A model generated the notes under the pieces. That model had not been told where the DNA came from and made no database searches. It was given only the letters and a program-made list of their open reading frames with translations. A program made the translations under genes and the position numbers. A stretch of 59,004 nucleotides of DNA. Source: Thermoleophilia bacterium. Its GTDB lineage: Bacteria > Actinomycetota > Thermoleophilia > BMS3ABIN01. Positions within the stretch are counted from its first letter, which is position 1. The number at the start of each line of letters is the position of its first letter. Location of the stretch: contig JACWAM010000118.1 in NCBI GenBank assembly GCA_014874265.1, positions 1 through 59,004 of the forward strand. Reading direction: 5' to 3'. Of this stretch, positions 44,346 to 56,309 are shown piece by piece.

Positions 44346-44517
44346 GCTTACAAGAAGATTATCACAAAGGCAACACGTGTGGGTTCGCGCTATTTTACGG
44401 AGTCTGAGCAGCGAGACGGCGCTCCGTGGGACTACCGACCGCTAGGCGCACGGGCTAGGAAAAACCAAGCGTGACAACGTGCCGCGGGCGTTGAAGACCG
44501 CTTGCCCCCGGGCAGGG

Positions 44518-46986
44518 CTATTCGGCTTCTATTTCTTCTTCCTGCGTGCCGGTCTGGCTCGCGACGACGCGGGCCACGGCGCTGACATGGTCTCCCTCGC
44601 GCAGATTCATCACGCGAACTCCCTGTGTGGCGCGGCCCATGACGGAAACGTCTTTTACCGGGATGCGGATGACTGTGCCAAAACTGGAGATGAGCACCAG
44701 TTCGTGGTTGTCGCGCACGGCCCGGGCGGCGATCAGTGAACCCTTGCCCTCGGCGGGCTTAATCGTCTTGACGCCGATGCCGCCCCGGTTGTGCCGCGGG
44801 TACTCGCTGATATGCGTGCGCTTGCCGTAGCCGCCGTCAGTGACTACGAACAGGTCGGCATCATCCTGGGCCACAATCATGGAAAGGAGGCGGTCGTCCT
44901 TTCGCAGCTTCATGCCCTTGACGCCACTGGTGGCCCGGCCAGTCGGCCGTACCTGGCTCTCATTGAAGCGGATCGCCTGTCCTCCCTCGCTCACAAGCAG
45001 GATATCATCGCTGCCTTTGGACAGCCGCACCCCGATTAACTGGTCGCCCTCCCGGATGTTGATGGCGATGATGCCATCAGCCTTGAGCACAGTGTTGTAT
45101 TCCTTAAACGCGGTTTTTTTGATCATGCCGCTGCGGGTCGCCATCAGCAGGTACTCAGCGTCAGTGTAATCTCGGGTAGCGATAACGGCCCTGATTCTCT
45201 CGTCGCTTCTGAGGGGCAGCAGGTTGACCACGGCGCGGCCCTTGGAGGCGCGGCTACCGAGGGGAATCTCGTGCACCTTGAGGCGGTAAACCTTGCCAAC
45301 ACTGGTAAAGAAAAGCAGGTAGTGATGGGTAGTAGTGATAAACAGGTGCTCTAGGAAGTCTTCTTCCTTGACATCCATGCCCATGACGCCGACGCCGCCG
45401 CGGCGCTGCTTGCGATAGGTGTTCAAAGGCAGCCGCTTGATGTAGCCGGCATGCGTAATCGAGATTACCATCTCTTCCTCGGCGATCAGGTCTTCGATCT
45501 CGAAGCCGCTCTCGTCGGGAGCAATCTGCGTCCGGCGCTCATCGCCATACATCCGTTTCAGCTCAAGCAACTCTTCCTTGATCAGTTTGTAAACCTCTGC
45601 CTCGTCGGCCAGGATTCCCTTCAGCCAGGCGATTCGCTCCACAAGGTCTTTATGCTCGGATTTGATCTTGTCCCGCTCCAGGCCCGTCAACCGCTGGAGG
45701 CGCAAATCGAGGATGGCCTGAGCCTGGACCTCGGTGAGCTTGAACTTCTTTATCAGGCCCGAGCGCGCCGTCTCCGCGTCGCGGGCGGCACGGATCAGTT
45801 TAACAACCGCATCGAGATTTGACAGGGCGGTAAGCAGCCCCTCCAGAATATGCGCTCGTTTTTGCGCCTTTTCCAGCTCAAAACGCGTTCGCCTGACGAC
45901 GACTTCGCGCTGATGCGCGATATACGCTCTCAACATCTCGCGCAGCGACATGTAACGCGGCACGCCGCCCAACAGCGCCAGGTTGATGATGCCGAAAGTG
46001 CTTTGCATCGCCGTGTGCTTGTAAAGCTTGTTTAGAACAACCTTGGAGATCGCCTCACGCTTTAGCTCTACCACAACCCGCATACCGCTCCTGTCAGACT
46101 CATCGCGCAGATCAGAGATTTCGGTGATCTTCCTCTCCCGCACCAATTCAGCGATCTTCTCAATCAGCGAGGCCTTGTTGACCTGGTAGGGCAACTCGGT
46201 GACAATGATGGCGTTGCGATTCCCCTTGATCGGCTCCGTGTGGGCCTTGGCCCGCACCTTGACCAGGCCGCGACCGCTGGTGTAGGCGTCACGGATGCCC
46301 CGGCTGCCGAGGATGATGCCGCCGGTGGGAAAGTCAGGTCCAGGAACGTGCTGCATCAGCTCGCCTACGGAAACGCCGGGATTGTCGATCATCATCACCG
46401 CGGCGTCGATCACCTCGCCAAGATTGTGCGGCGGAATATTTGTGGCCATGCCCACGGCGATGCCGCTGGAGCCGTTCACCAGCAAATTGGGAAAGCGGGA
46501 CGGGAGGACCGTCGGCTCCGAGGTGCTCTCATCGAAATTAGGCACGAAGTCAACTGTGTCCTCATCAATGTCCCGCAGCATCTCCATCGCCAGCTTCGAC
46601 AGGCGGGCCTCGGTGTAACGGTAGGCGGCGGGACTGTCGCCATCGACGCTGCCGAAATTGCCCTGTCCGTCGATGAGGGGGTAGCGCATGGAAAAATCCT
46701 GCACCAGGCGCACCATGGTGTCGTAGACGGCCGCGTCGCCGTGCGGATGGTACTTGCCGATGACATCGCCGACGATGCGGGCGCTTTTCTTGTATGGCTT
46801 GTTGTAGGCCAGCCCCAGCTGCTGCATGGCGTAAAGCACGCGCCGGTGCACCGGCTTGAGGCCATCGCGAACGTCTGGCAGCGCCCGGCCTACGATTACA
46901 CTCATGGCATAATCGAGGTACGAAGACCTCATCTCTTCTTCGAGCTCTCTGGGCTCTATTCTTCCGTCAAGATTGGAAACAGCCAT
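44518..46986 (-). CDS. gyrA: DNA gyrase subunit A
   Basis: 822 residues. The winged-helix domain has the catalytic Tyr in [10 protein letters not shown], and the quinolone region reads [15 protein letters not shown], with Ala where E. coli has Ser83, as in mycobacteria. The C-terminal beta-pinwheel has the GyrA box as QRRGGVG, so it is a true gyrase rather than topoisomerase IV. It follows gyrB on the minus strand with a 163-base gap filled by short repeats. The leader carries the TTTGAACTTTGAACTGAG string. Confidence 0.98.
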   Translation of the reverse strand: MAVSNLDGRIEPRELEEEMRSSYLDYAMSVIVGRALPDVRDGLKPVHRRVLYAMQQLGLAYNKPYKKSARIVGDVIGKYHPHGDAAVYDTMVRLVQDFSMRYPLIDGQGNFGSVDGDSPAAYRYTEARLSKLAMEMLRDIDEDTVDFVPNFDESTSEPTVLPSRFPNLLVNGSSGIAVGMATNIPPHNLGEVIDAAVMMIDNPGVSVGELMQHVPGPDFPTGGIILGSRGIRDAYTSGRGLVKVRAKAHTEPIKGNRNAIIVTELPYQVNKASLIEKIAELVRERKITEISDLRDESDRSGMRVVVELKREAISKVVLNKLYKHTAMQSTFGIINLALLGGVPRYMSLREMLRAYIAHQREVVVRRTRFELEKAQKRAHILEGLLTALSNLDAVVKLIRAARDAETARSGLIKKFKLTEVQAQAILDLRLQRLTGLERDKIKSEHKDLVERIAWLKGILADEAEVYKLIKEELLELKRMYGDERRTQIAPDESGFEIEDLIAEEEMVISITHAGYIKRLPLNTYRKQRRGGVGVMGMDVKEEDFLEHLFITTTHHYLLFFTSVGKVYRLKVHEIPLGSRASKGRAVVNLLPLRSDERIRAVIATRDYTDAEYLLMATRSGMIKKTAFKEYNTVLKADGIIAINIREGDQLIGVRLSKGSDDILLVSEGGQAIRFNESQVRPTGRATSGVKGMKLRKDDRLLSMIVAQDDADLFVVTDGGYGKRTHISEYPRHNRGGIGVKTIKPAEGKGSLIAARAVRDNHELVLISSFGTVIRIPVKDVSVMGRATQGVRVMNLREGDHVSAVARVVASQTGTQEEEIEAE

Positions 46987-47149
46987 AAAATCTCAGTTCA
47001 AAGTTCAAAGTTCAAAAATGGGCTACAACTTATTCGATTGTGACAAGCCTGTCTGCGGAAAGCATTATTTTTTTCTTCTGGTTCACACGATCGGTTCGGT
47101 ATCCGGATTCCGGGTTTTCAACTTGTAACCTTGAACCCGGAACCTGGCG
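46987..47149. repeat. Repeat-rich gap between gyrB and gyrA
   Basis: AGTTCAAAGTTCAAAGTTC at 46991-47009 is a tandem 7-base repeat immediately upstream of gyrA on the minus strand. At 47096-47146 GGTATCCGGATTCCGGG and TTGAACCCGGAACCTGG give another inverted pair of the intergenic repeat type. No gene is seen. Confidence 0.55.
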
Positions 47150-49582
<2,433 letters not shown>

Positions 49583-49708
49583 TCAGCAAGCTCATTCAAA
49601 CTGCGGGGACCCCGAAAGACCGGGAAGCACTGGAAACAACCGCGATTCAGATAGAGTCTAACTTCCGGCCTCCCCCGGGGCTGAAATCTGCGGAAAAATC
49701 ACTTTTTT

Positions 49709-49714
49709 ATTATA
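49709..49714 (-). promoter_or_regulatory. Extended -10 promoter for gyrB
   Basis: On the minus strand TGGTATAAT is a perfect -10 box with TGn extension. It would start a leader of about 125 bases before gyrB. No strong -35 is visible. Confidence 0.55.
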
Positions 49715-49760
49715 CCATATTCTTGTATTTGCTCCCAGCGACGGTCAGTAAACTTTCCCG

Positions 49761-50072
49761 CTATTTGCGTGATTTCCAGGAGGTGGCCGCCTGATGAACA
49801 AAGCGTATTTCCGTGATTTTCTCCGGTGGCTCCAGCCTGTTTAACCGCCGGGCGATGGCCGTGGCGGACAGTTTCAGCTCGCACGCCCATCCCCCGGAAG
49901 AACAACCAACGATCATGATGCCCTGCCGCATGTAGATTATGGATGTATTAGCGGCTATATCAGCTCCAACAACCTGCTGCCAGAGGCCTTGCAGGCCCAG
50001 CCCCGGGCTCCTCTTCCAGAGTCGTCGCCGCTCGCCGCTGACAATTGCCCCAATTTGTTTAAATTCAGACAC
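49761..50072 (-). CDS. dciA: DciA/DUF721 family protein
   Basis: 103 residues of the DUF721 family next to recF, the usual place for DciA, the helicase-loader-like protein of bacteria lacking DnaC. GLQGLWQQVVGADIAANTSI and a KH-like core (GIMIVGCSSGGWACELKLSATAIARRLN) are seen. GTG 50072 overlaps the recF stop by 8 bases and has GGAG upstream; the frame is open to 50105 without need. Confidence 0.85.
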   Translation of the reverse strand: MSEFKQIGAIVSGERRRLWKRSPGLGLQGLWQQVVGADIAANTSIIYMRQGIMIVGCSSGGWACELKLSATAIARRLNRLEPPEKITEIRFVHQAATSWKSRK

Positions 50073-51171
50073 CTGCCACTCCAGCGCCGATTGACCCGGC
50101 CTCAAGCTCCAGGACGAGGGCGCCGCTAAGCTCCTCGCGGGAAAACAATGATGAGTCAGTGGCGGTTATGATCGCCTGACCTTCGCCACCGATAGCGGCC
50201 ATCAACAGCCGGCGCCGCTCCGGATCCAGCTCGCTCATGACATCGTCAAGCAGCAGCAACGGCAGCGTCAGCCCCTGGTCACGGGCCAGATTCCGGGAAG
50301 CGAGCAGCAGCGCCAGCACCGCTCCGCGCTGCTCTCCCTGCGAGCCGTACTCGCGCAGGGGTTTACCTCCCAGTAAAAACTTCAGGTCGTCGCGGTGGCT
50401 GCCAAAGCTCGACGAGAGGCGCTCCATGTCTGCCGCCCAGGCGTCCGTGATCAACCTTACCGCCTCAGCTTCCGGATCGGGAGCCGCCGCCGGCTGCTCC
50501 AGCTGAGATTGGTAGATCATCTCAAGACCCTCCTTACCGCCGGCTATCTCCTTCCAGGCCAGATCCAGATAATCCGATAGAAGTGAGCAGTACTCCCGCC
50601 GGAAGCGGTAAATTTCCAGAGCGGCCGCCGCCGTCTGCCTGTCCCAGGGAGAAATGGCAGCGATGGGTACGAACCCGGCGCGGGCCCGCCCCAGAAAACT
50701 GTTGCGCTGCGCCAGGATTTTCCGGTAACTGGCCGTGATTTCCCGGTATCGCGGGCGGTTTCTGGAAATACTCTCATCCAAGAAGCGGCGCCGGAGCGCC
50801 GGGGGTCCTTTGATCAGCTGCAGGTCGTCGGGCGAGAAACACAGCACAGCACCATGGTTCAGCCATTCGGGGCCACCGCCGGGATCGATTCTTGCCGCCG
50901 ATCCCCTCGGCAGGCTGACGGAGCGGCTGAATGGAGCGCCTCCGTAGCTGCCTTCTGCCTTCAACCTCATAAAGTCTGCGTCCGCAGCCACCATCTCCCC
51001 GAGCTGCTTCGTCCGGAATGACCTGCCGCAAACCGCGTACTGCGCCGCCTCCAGCAGATTCGTTTTACCGGCTCCATTGGCGCCGGTAATTATGGTGATA
51101 TTTTCACCAAATTCCAGCGAGGCGGCAACATGATTTCTGAAATTGGTCAGCTTTAGATAGTTAAGCAGCAC
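50065..51171 (-). CDS. recF: DNA replication and repair protein RecF
   Basis: 368 residues. Walker A is GANGAGKTNLLEA, the ABC signature lies around YGSQGEQRGAVLALLL, and Walker B is LLLLDDVMSELDPERR. RecF loads RecA at gaps. GTG start at 51171, 15 bases after dnaN. Confidence 0.97.
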   Translation of the reverse strand: MLLNYLKLTNFRNHVAASLEFGENITIITGANGAGKTNLLEAAQYAVCGRSFRTKQLGEMVAADADFMRLKAEGSYGGAPFSRSVSLPRGSAARIDPGGGPEWLNHGAVLCFSPDDLQLIKGPPALRRRFLDESISRNRPRYREITASYRKILAQRNSFLGRARAGFVPIAAISPWDRQTAAAALEIYRFRREYCSLLSDYLDLAWKEIAGGKEGLEMIYQSQLEQPAAAPDPEAEAVRLITDAWAADMERLSSSFGSHRDDLKFLLGGKPLREYGSQGEQRGAVLALLLASRNLARDQGLTLPLLLLDDVMSELDPERRRLLMAAIGGEGQAIITATDSSLFSREELSGALVLELEAGSIGAGVAGV

Positions 51172-51186
51172 CCTGATTCAAACCGA

Positions 51187-52296
51187 TCAGCTCGTTAAAC
51201 GCACCGGCATCACCAGGTAAAGAAAATCATCTCCGGAACCCTTGATCAGCCCCGGCCGCAGAGGACTGATAATCCGGATAAAGATATGCTCTTCATCAAC
51301 ACTCTCAATTCCTTCTCGCAAGTATTCTGCGTTAAAACCAATCTCCGTTTCCTCTCCGTCAAATGCGATCGCCAGCGTCTCTTGCGCCTCTCCCACCTGG
51401 GGAGTCTGCGCCGAGACATTTAGCTCTCCGGGTGAAAATTTAAGACGGAGAGGTACATTTTTCTGAGCCATAAGCCCGACTCTGCCAACAACCTCAAGTA
51501 ACTCCTCCTTTTCAAATTCCACTTCATGCTTTAACTCGTCCGGCAACAGTTGCTGGTAATTGGGAAACTGTCCCTCAATCAGCCTCGAAGTCAAAAGGGT
51601 ATCCCCCGCGGCAAACAGAATCTGCCCGTCGGCAGCACCAACGCTAATTTTTTCCGCACCCGATATGGTTCCCAGGCGGGCCAGCTCTTCCATGGAGGAC
51701 TTGGGCACGATGACTTCTTTTTTCTGCGTCAGCGTGCTGTCTACCTTTGTTTCCCTGACGCTGAGGCGGTAGCTGTCAGTAGCCACCATCTTGACACTGT
51801 CACTGCCAAACTTGACAAGTATTCCTGTCAGCACCGGTCTGGTCTCATCACGGGAGGCTGCCCTGGCAACCGTATTGATGGTCGCCAGCAAAGGCTCTGC
51901 CTTAACCTGAAATACGTCATCTTCCGGCATGTCTACCAACCGCGGAAAGTCAGACGCCGGCAGGCAGTTGAGCTTGAAGCTGACTTGCGCGGAAGTGATC
52001 AGAGCCTGCTGCTCTTTTTCGTCAACTTCCACTCTGATGTCTCCTACCGGCATGCTTCTGATCACATCTGTGAGCAGACGTCCCGGAAGAACCGCCGACC
52101 CCGGCCCTTCCACTGTTGCCGGCAGCTTCAACCTCAGAGACAGCTCCATATTCGTGCTTGCCAGCTCCACCGGTTCGTCTCCGGCCGCAGTGAACTTGAT
52201 TCCCGAAAGAACCGGTAGCGTGCTCTTGGTGGCTACTGTCTTGAGAACTATTTGCAGCTTCTCCAGCAGTATGTCTTTCGGACATATCAGTTGCAT
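51187..52296 (-). CDS. dnaN: DNA polymerase III beta sliding clamp
   Basis: 369 residues with the three-fold clamp repeat. LPVLSGIKFTA, RPVLTGILVKF and the C-terminal FLYLVMPVRL are typical. GGAGG lies just before the ATG. It follows dnaA with a 249-base gap. Confidence 0.98.
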   Translation of the reverse strand: MQLICPKDILLEKLQIVLKTVATKSTLPVLSGIKFTAAGDEPVELASTNMELSLRLKLPATVEGPGSAVLPGRLLTDVIRSMPVGDIRVEVDEKEQQALITSAQVSFKLNCLPASDFPRLVDMPEDDVFQVKAEPLLATINTVARAASRDETRPVLTGILVKFGSDSVKMVATDSYRLSVRETKVDSTLTQKKEVIVPKSSMEELARLGTISGAEKISVGAADGQILFAAGDTLLTSRLIEGQFPNYQQLLPDELKHEVEFEKEELLEVVGRVGLMAQKNVPLRLKFSPGELNVSAQTPQVGEAQETLAIAFDGEETEIGFNAEYLREGIESVDEEHIFIRIISPLRPGLIKGSGDDFLYLVMPVRLTS

Positions 52297-52545
52297 TAAC
52301 CTGCCTCCAACATCAAAGAGTTATTTTAAAAAATCACATTCATAGCAGTATGGTCGCCAAAACTGGGGAAAACGCAAATTTCCCTCGAAACGGGAGGGAT
52401 TTTCTCCATGCTTCCTGTGGGAAGGCCGGCGGAAAAAAAGCCCGTCCAGAGGATAACATTGATCAAACCCGTCGTGGTAAAAAAAGTGGGGAAAAATAAG
52501 GCAAATTTAAACAGGATTTCCCCGCCTTATTCACAACCTTTTTAT
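52297..52545. other. dnaA-dnaN gap with one DnaA-box-like site
   Basis: TTATTCACA at 52528-52536 differs from the DnaA box TTATCCACA by one base. The rest is A-rich with several short A-runs. It may hold a dnaN promoter, but none is clear, and no gene is seen. Confidence 0.4.
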
Positions 52546-53901
52546 CTACCGCGTGTTCTTCAGCTTGGAGGTAAGCTGCTGCACCCGAGTATATACTTCC
52601 CGCTCTTGTTTAATAAGCTTGGCGATCTTATTGACGGCATAAAGTACAGTTGAGTGATCGCGTCCGCCAAACTTCCTGCCGATATGCGGCAAAGAAGAAT
52701 CGGTCAGTTCCCGGCACAGGTACATAGCGATCTGACGGGGATAGACAATGCTCTGGCTTCGCTTGTCGCCCTTGAGATCACTCATGGAGATGCCGAAAGT
52801 GCGGCAGATTTCATTCTGGATCATGTCGATGGTGATTCTTGTTTCCATGTTTGCCGGCAGCAGATTTTTCAGTGCTTCCTTGGCTAGCGGCAAGGAAATC
52901 TCCGTGCGCGTCAGGGAGGCAAGCGCGACGACGCGGATCAAAGCTCCTTCGAGCTCGCGAATGTTTGAGGGAACACCACCTGCGATAAAACCTAGCACTT
53001 CATCAACAGACGTTTCCGGGATGACAATTCCGTCTGCTTTCACCTTCTTTTTCAGGATGGCGATACGGGTCTCGATATCGGGAGGTTGAATATCAGTAAT
53101 CAACCCCGATTCAAAACGGCTGCGAAGCCTCTCCTCAAGGGTGGCGATCTCCTTGGGAGGCCGGTCGCTGGCAATGGCAATCTGGTTGCCGGCCTCGTAT
53201 AAAGTATTGAAAGTATGAAAAAATTCTTCCTGCGTTCCTTCCTTATCTTCCAGAAACTGGATGTCGTCAATGAGAAGGATGTCGTTGTTACGGTACTTGC
53301 GCTTGAAGCTCTCCATCTTCTTGTCCATGACCGAGTTGATAAAATCATTGGTAAACATTTCCGTCGTCATGTACTTGACTGACATCTCAGGGTTGTTAGT
53401 AGCGGCATAGTGGCCGATCGCCTGCAGTAGATGCGTCTTGCCTAAGCCAACGCCGCCGTAGATGAACAAGGGATTGTAGGCACGCGCGGGCGCTTCGGCA
53501 ACTGCGAGCGCGGCTGCATGAGAGAAACGGTTGCTGGACCCGATGACAAAACTGTCAAAAGTATATTTTGGATTAAGTTCTTTGAGAATCGCCGGCTCGG
53601 AGACGGGGGGGAGGGGAATGGGAGCCGCCGGCTCTCTGGGATTGTCGGCGCGAGGCGGGACTACCACCAGCCGCACCGGCATTTCCTCGCCCAGGACCTC
53701 CTGCAGAGAATCTTCAATTAGAGGCATGAACCGGCTTTCAATGCGGCTTTTGGTAAAGTCATTCGGCACCGAGAGGAGAAACGTATTTTCCTCCATCCCG
53801 GCCGCATCGGCTCTTTCAAACCAGATCTCGTAGGCAGAGGTGCTGAGCGTCTCGCGGATTGATTCCTTGGCGCGGCGCCAGATGGTTTGTGGTTGTTCCA
53901 T
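52546..53901 (-). CDS. dnaA: Chromosomal replication initiator DnaA
   Basis: 451 residues. Domain III has Walker [17 protein letters not shown] and Walker [20 protein letters not shown]; domain IV ends with the DNA-binding signature [16 protein letters not shown]. Domain I is at the N-terminus ([14 protein letters not shown]) and domain II is a short Pro-rich linker. ATG 53901 follows AGGAG by 6 bases; a TTG at 53904 is less likely. It is divergent from parA across oriC. Confidence 0.98.
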   Translation of the reverse strand: MEQPQTIWRRAKESIRETLSTSAYEIWFERADAAGMEENTFLLSVPNDFTKSRIESRFMPLIEDSLQEVLGEEMPVRLVVVPPRADNPREPAAPIPLPPVSEPAILKELNPKYTFDSFVIGSSNRFSHAAALAVAEAPARAYNPLFIYGGVGLGKTHLLQAIGHYAATNNPEMSVKYMTTEMFTNDFINSVMDKKMESFKRKYRNNDILLIDDIQFLEDKEGTQEEFFHTFNTLYEAGNQIAIASDRPPKEIATLEERLRSRFESGLITDIQPPDIETRIAILKKKVKADGIVIPETSVDEVLGFIAGGVPSNIRELEGALIRVVALASLTRTEISLPLAKEALKNLLPANMETRITIDMIQNEICRTFGISMSDLKGDKRSQSIVYPRQIAMYLCRELTDSSLPHIGRKFGGRDHSTVLYAVNKIAKLIKQEREVYTRVQQLTSKLKNTR

Positions 53902-54373
53902 CAAGGGCTCCTGTTTTTATGTGTTATCAGAAAAAAGCTCCCTAGCGGTGCACGGGGCGTGGGCATCAGTCACCGATGTCCTTAATATCCACAACTAGGA
54001 AGAAGCGCCGCTGGAGGATGTGGGCGAAATTTTACAAGCCGACGCAGAAGAAAACAAGATGGAAGAAGAGGGGTCCACCAGGGAAGTTATCCACAGTCTC
54101 TGTGGAAAATTCTGGTGGGAAATATTCGCAAAAAGCGGCGAAAAAGGAACCATGAAAGAATGTGAAAAATACGTTTATTTGCAGGAAGAAAAACTAATTT
54201 ATCAATTTATCCACAGGTGTTGAAAGTCTGTGGAGAAAAAAATGCCGCTGCCGGCCCGGTATCCAGAATTGACGACGGATTTCCGCAGGGAAAAGGAATT
54301 TTAATGTCCGGCTAGAAGAAATAGCGGCAGGAGTGTCCTCCAGGCGGAATTCCGCGCTAACCGGGAGAGTCAC
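53902..54373. other. Replication origin oriC (dnaA-parA intergenic)
   Basis: Perfect DnaA boxes TTATCCACA lie at 54087-54095 and 54207-54215. One-mismatch boxes are ATATCCACA at 53985-53993, TGTGGAAAA (reverse) at 54101-54109 and TGTGGAGAA (reverse) at 54229-54237. The stretch 54150-54215 is AT-rich and could be the unwinding element. The boxes pair up around short spacers. No convincing gene is present, though a 67-codon frame at 54020-54223 exists. Confidence 0.85.
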
Positions 54374-55186
54374 GTGACGACAATTTTAGTCTTTGCCAAT
54401 CAAAAGGGCGGGGTTGCCAAGACCACCTCGACCCTGAATACTGGTGTTGCCCTGCGGGAGATGAATCACAAGGTTTTGGCGGTGGACCTGGATCCCCAGG
54501 GAAATCTCTCCATGAGTCAGGGAATCGATCCGGATTCGTTGACAAATAGCATGTACAACGTGCTCATCCAGCGCGAATCGATCGACGGTATAATTCAGAG
54601 GCGAGAAATTGAGGTGGCGCCTGCGAGTATTGATCTTGCCGGCGCGGAGCTGGCTCTCTCGAGCGCAATCGGCCGCGAACGGGCCCTTGAGAAGGCGTTG
54701 ATGGAAGTAAAGCACCGCTACGATTTCATCCTGATTGACACGCCGCCGTCCTTGGGACTTTTAACCATCAATGCTTTTACCGCGGCCGACGGCGTCATCG
54801 TGCCGGTGCAGTGCGAGTATCTTTCTCTCAGAGGGCTGGCACAGCTGGAGAAAACACTGGAGATGATTCGGGAGAACCTCAACCCGCACGTCGAGATCAA
54901 AGGCATCTTGCCGACCATGTTCGATGCGCGGACCGTCCACGGCCGCGAGGCGATTGAGATCCTCCGGGACAGCTTCGGCGGCCTCGTCTTTAATACCGTG
55001 GTGAGAAAAACAATAAAGTTTGCGGAAGCTCCGGTTCAAGGCCGTTCAATCCTGTCATACGAGCCGGAGGGGAAAGCCGCGGAGACCTACCGTACCCTGG
55101 CAAAGGAGTTGCTAAATGGGAACACGAGCCAGCATGAGGAAAGGCGTTTTAGCGAGCCTCTTCCAGTCCACGGAGCATATATCTGA
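54374..55186 (+). CDS. parA: ParA/Soj-type ATPase
   Basis: 270 residues. The deviant Walker A is QKGGVAKTTST, with the signature Lys, followed by VDLDPQGNLS and FILIDTPPSLGLLTINA. ParA ATPases bind DNA and position chromosomes or proteins. The GTG start has GGGAGAG upstream. The usual family end is near AKELL; the last 23 residues lie over the ftsZ start (71-base overlap). parB is not next to it, which is unusual at an origin; ftsZ is instead. Confidence 0.93.
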   Translation: MTTILVFANQKGGVAKTTSTLNTGVALREMNHKVLAVDLDPQGNLSMSQGIDPDSLTNSMYNVLIQRESIDGIIQRREIEVAPASIDLAGAELALSSAIGRERALEKALMEVKHRYDFILIDTPPSLGLLTINAFTAADGVIVPVQCEYLSLRGLAQLEKTLEMIRENLNPHVEIKGILPTMFDARTVHGREAIEILRDSFGGLVFNTVVRKTIKFAEAPVQGRSILSYEPEGKAAETYRTLAKELLNGNTSQHEERRFSEPLPVHGAYI

Positions 55187-56240
55187 AGATTTAAGCATCG
55201 AGGAAAAAAGGCCGGCGCCGCGGGAAACCACATCTCCACGGCGGGAAGAAGCTTACATTGCGGCCATCAAGGTAGTCGGAGTCGGCGGTGGGGGAACCAA
55301 TGCTGTCAACAGGATGGTGCGCGCCGGCATCAGGGGCGTGGAGTTTGTAGCTGTCAATACTGACGCTCAGTCGCTGGCAATGTGCGAGGCCGACGTGAAG
55401 ATACACGTCGGTGGCGAACTGACTCGCGGCCTGGGCGGGGGCGCCGACCCCAAAGTGGGCATCGAGGCGATGGAGCGCAGCCGCGATGAAGTCAAACAGG
55501 TGCTCCGCGGCGCGGATCTCGTTTTCGTCACCGCCGGTGAAGGGGGCGGCACCGGCACCGGGGCGGCGCCGGTAATTGCCGCGGCGGCCCGCGAGAGCGG
55601 CGCGCTGACGGTCGGAATCGTCACCCGGCCGTTCAGTTTTGAAGGAACCAGGCGCAACATCCAGGCGGAAGAGGGAATCCGCCGCCTGCGCGAAGCCTCT
55701 GACACCGTAATTATTGTTCCCAACGACAGGCTGCTCCAGGTGGTTGAGCCGGGCACCAGCCTGCTGGACGCCTTTGCCGTGGCGGACGACGTGCTCCGGC
55801 AGGGCGTGCAGAGCATCTGCGACCTTATCAATCTTCCGGGACTTATCAACCTTGATTTTGCCGACGTCCGCACGATCATGCGCGGCGCCGGCAGCGCCCT
55901 GATGGGGATCGGCACAGCCGGCGGCGAGAACCGCGCCGTCGAGGCTGCCCGGCAGGCAATCGGGTCGCCGCTTCTGGAGACCTCGATCGAGGGAGCGAGG
56001 GGTATTCTGTTAAATGTGAAGGGAAGCGGCGACTGTGCCCTTTACGAAGCCAACGAGGCCGCCCAGGTTGTGGCGGAGGCCGCCACCGAGGACGCCAACA
56101 TCATCTTTGGCACAGTGGTTGACGAAAGCATGGGCGACATGATCCAGGTCACCGTCATCGCCACGGGATTTGATCGGGCACAGCCGGGCGAGAGGGAGCA
56201 GAGGGACGTATTCGAGATGCCCCATTTTCTCAACGGCTAG
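55116..56240 (+). CDS. ftsZ: Cell division protein FtsZ with short C-terminal linker
   Basis: 374 residues. The tubulin-like GTPase has VVGVGGGGTNAVNRM, AGEGGGTGTGAAPVIA (the signature loop) and the T7 segment LINLDFADVRTIM. About 47 residues precede the core. After the globular domain (ATGFDRAQ) only about 12 residues separate it from the terminal peptide DVFEMPHFLNG, which resembles the FtsA/SepF-binding tail (DIPAFL). So the disordered linker is much shorter than usual. ATG 55116 has AAGGAG upstream and lies inside parA. It is not in a division (dcw) cluster. Confidence 0.96.
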   Translation: MGTRASMRKGVLASLFQSTEHISEDLSIEEKRPAPRETTSPRREEAYIAAIKVVGVGGGGTNAVNRMVRAGIRGVEFVAVNTDAQSLAMCEADVKIHVGGELTRGLGGGADPKVGIEAMERSRDEVKQVLRGADLVFVTAGEGGGTGTGAAPVIAAAARESGALTVGIVTRPFSFEGTRRNIQAEEGIRRLREASDTVIIVPNDRLLQVVEPGTSLLDAFAVADDVLRQGVQSICDLINLPGLINLDFADVRTIMRGAGSALMGIGTAGGENRAVEAARQAIGSPLLETSIEGARGILLNVKGSGDCALYEANEAAQVVAEAATEDANIIFGTVVDESMGDMIQVTVIATGFDRAQPGEREQRDVFEMPHFLNG

Positions 56241-56309
56241 AGCAAATTCGCGAAAAACGACAACGCTCAAGCAGGGTAGCCTGCTCTCAGCGCGACGCCG
56301 GGCTCCTCG

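Noticed and set aside
54020-54223. A 67-codon frame within oriC.
   Set aside because: It consists of DnaA boxes and AT-rich DNA, with poor codon use.
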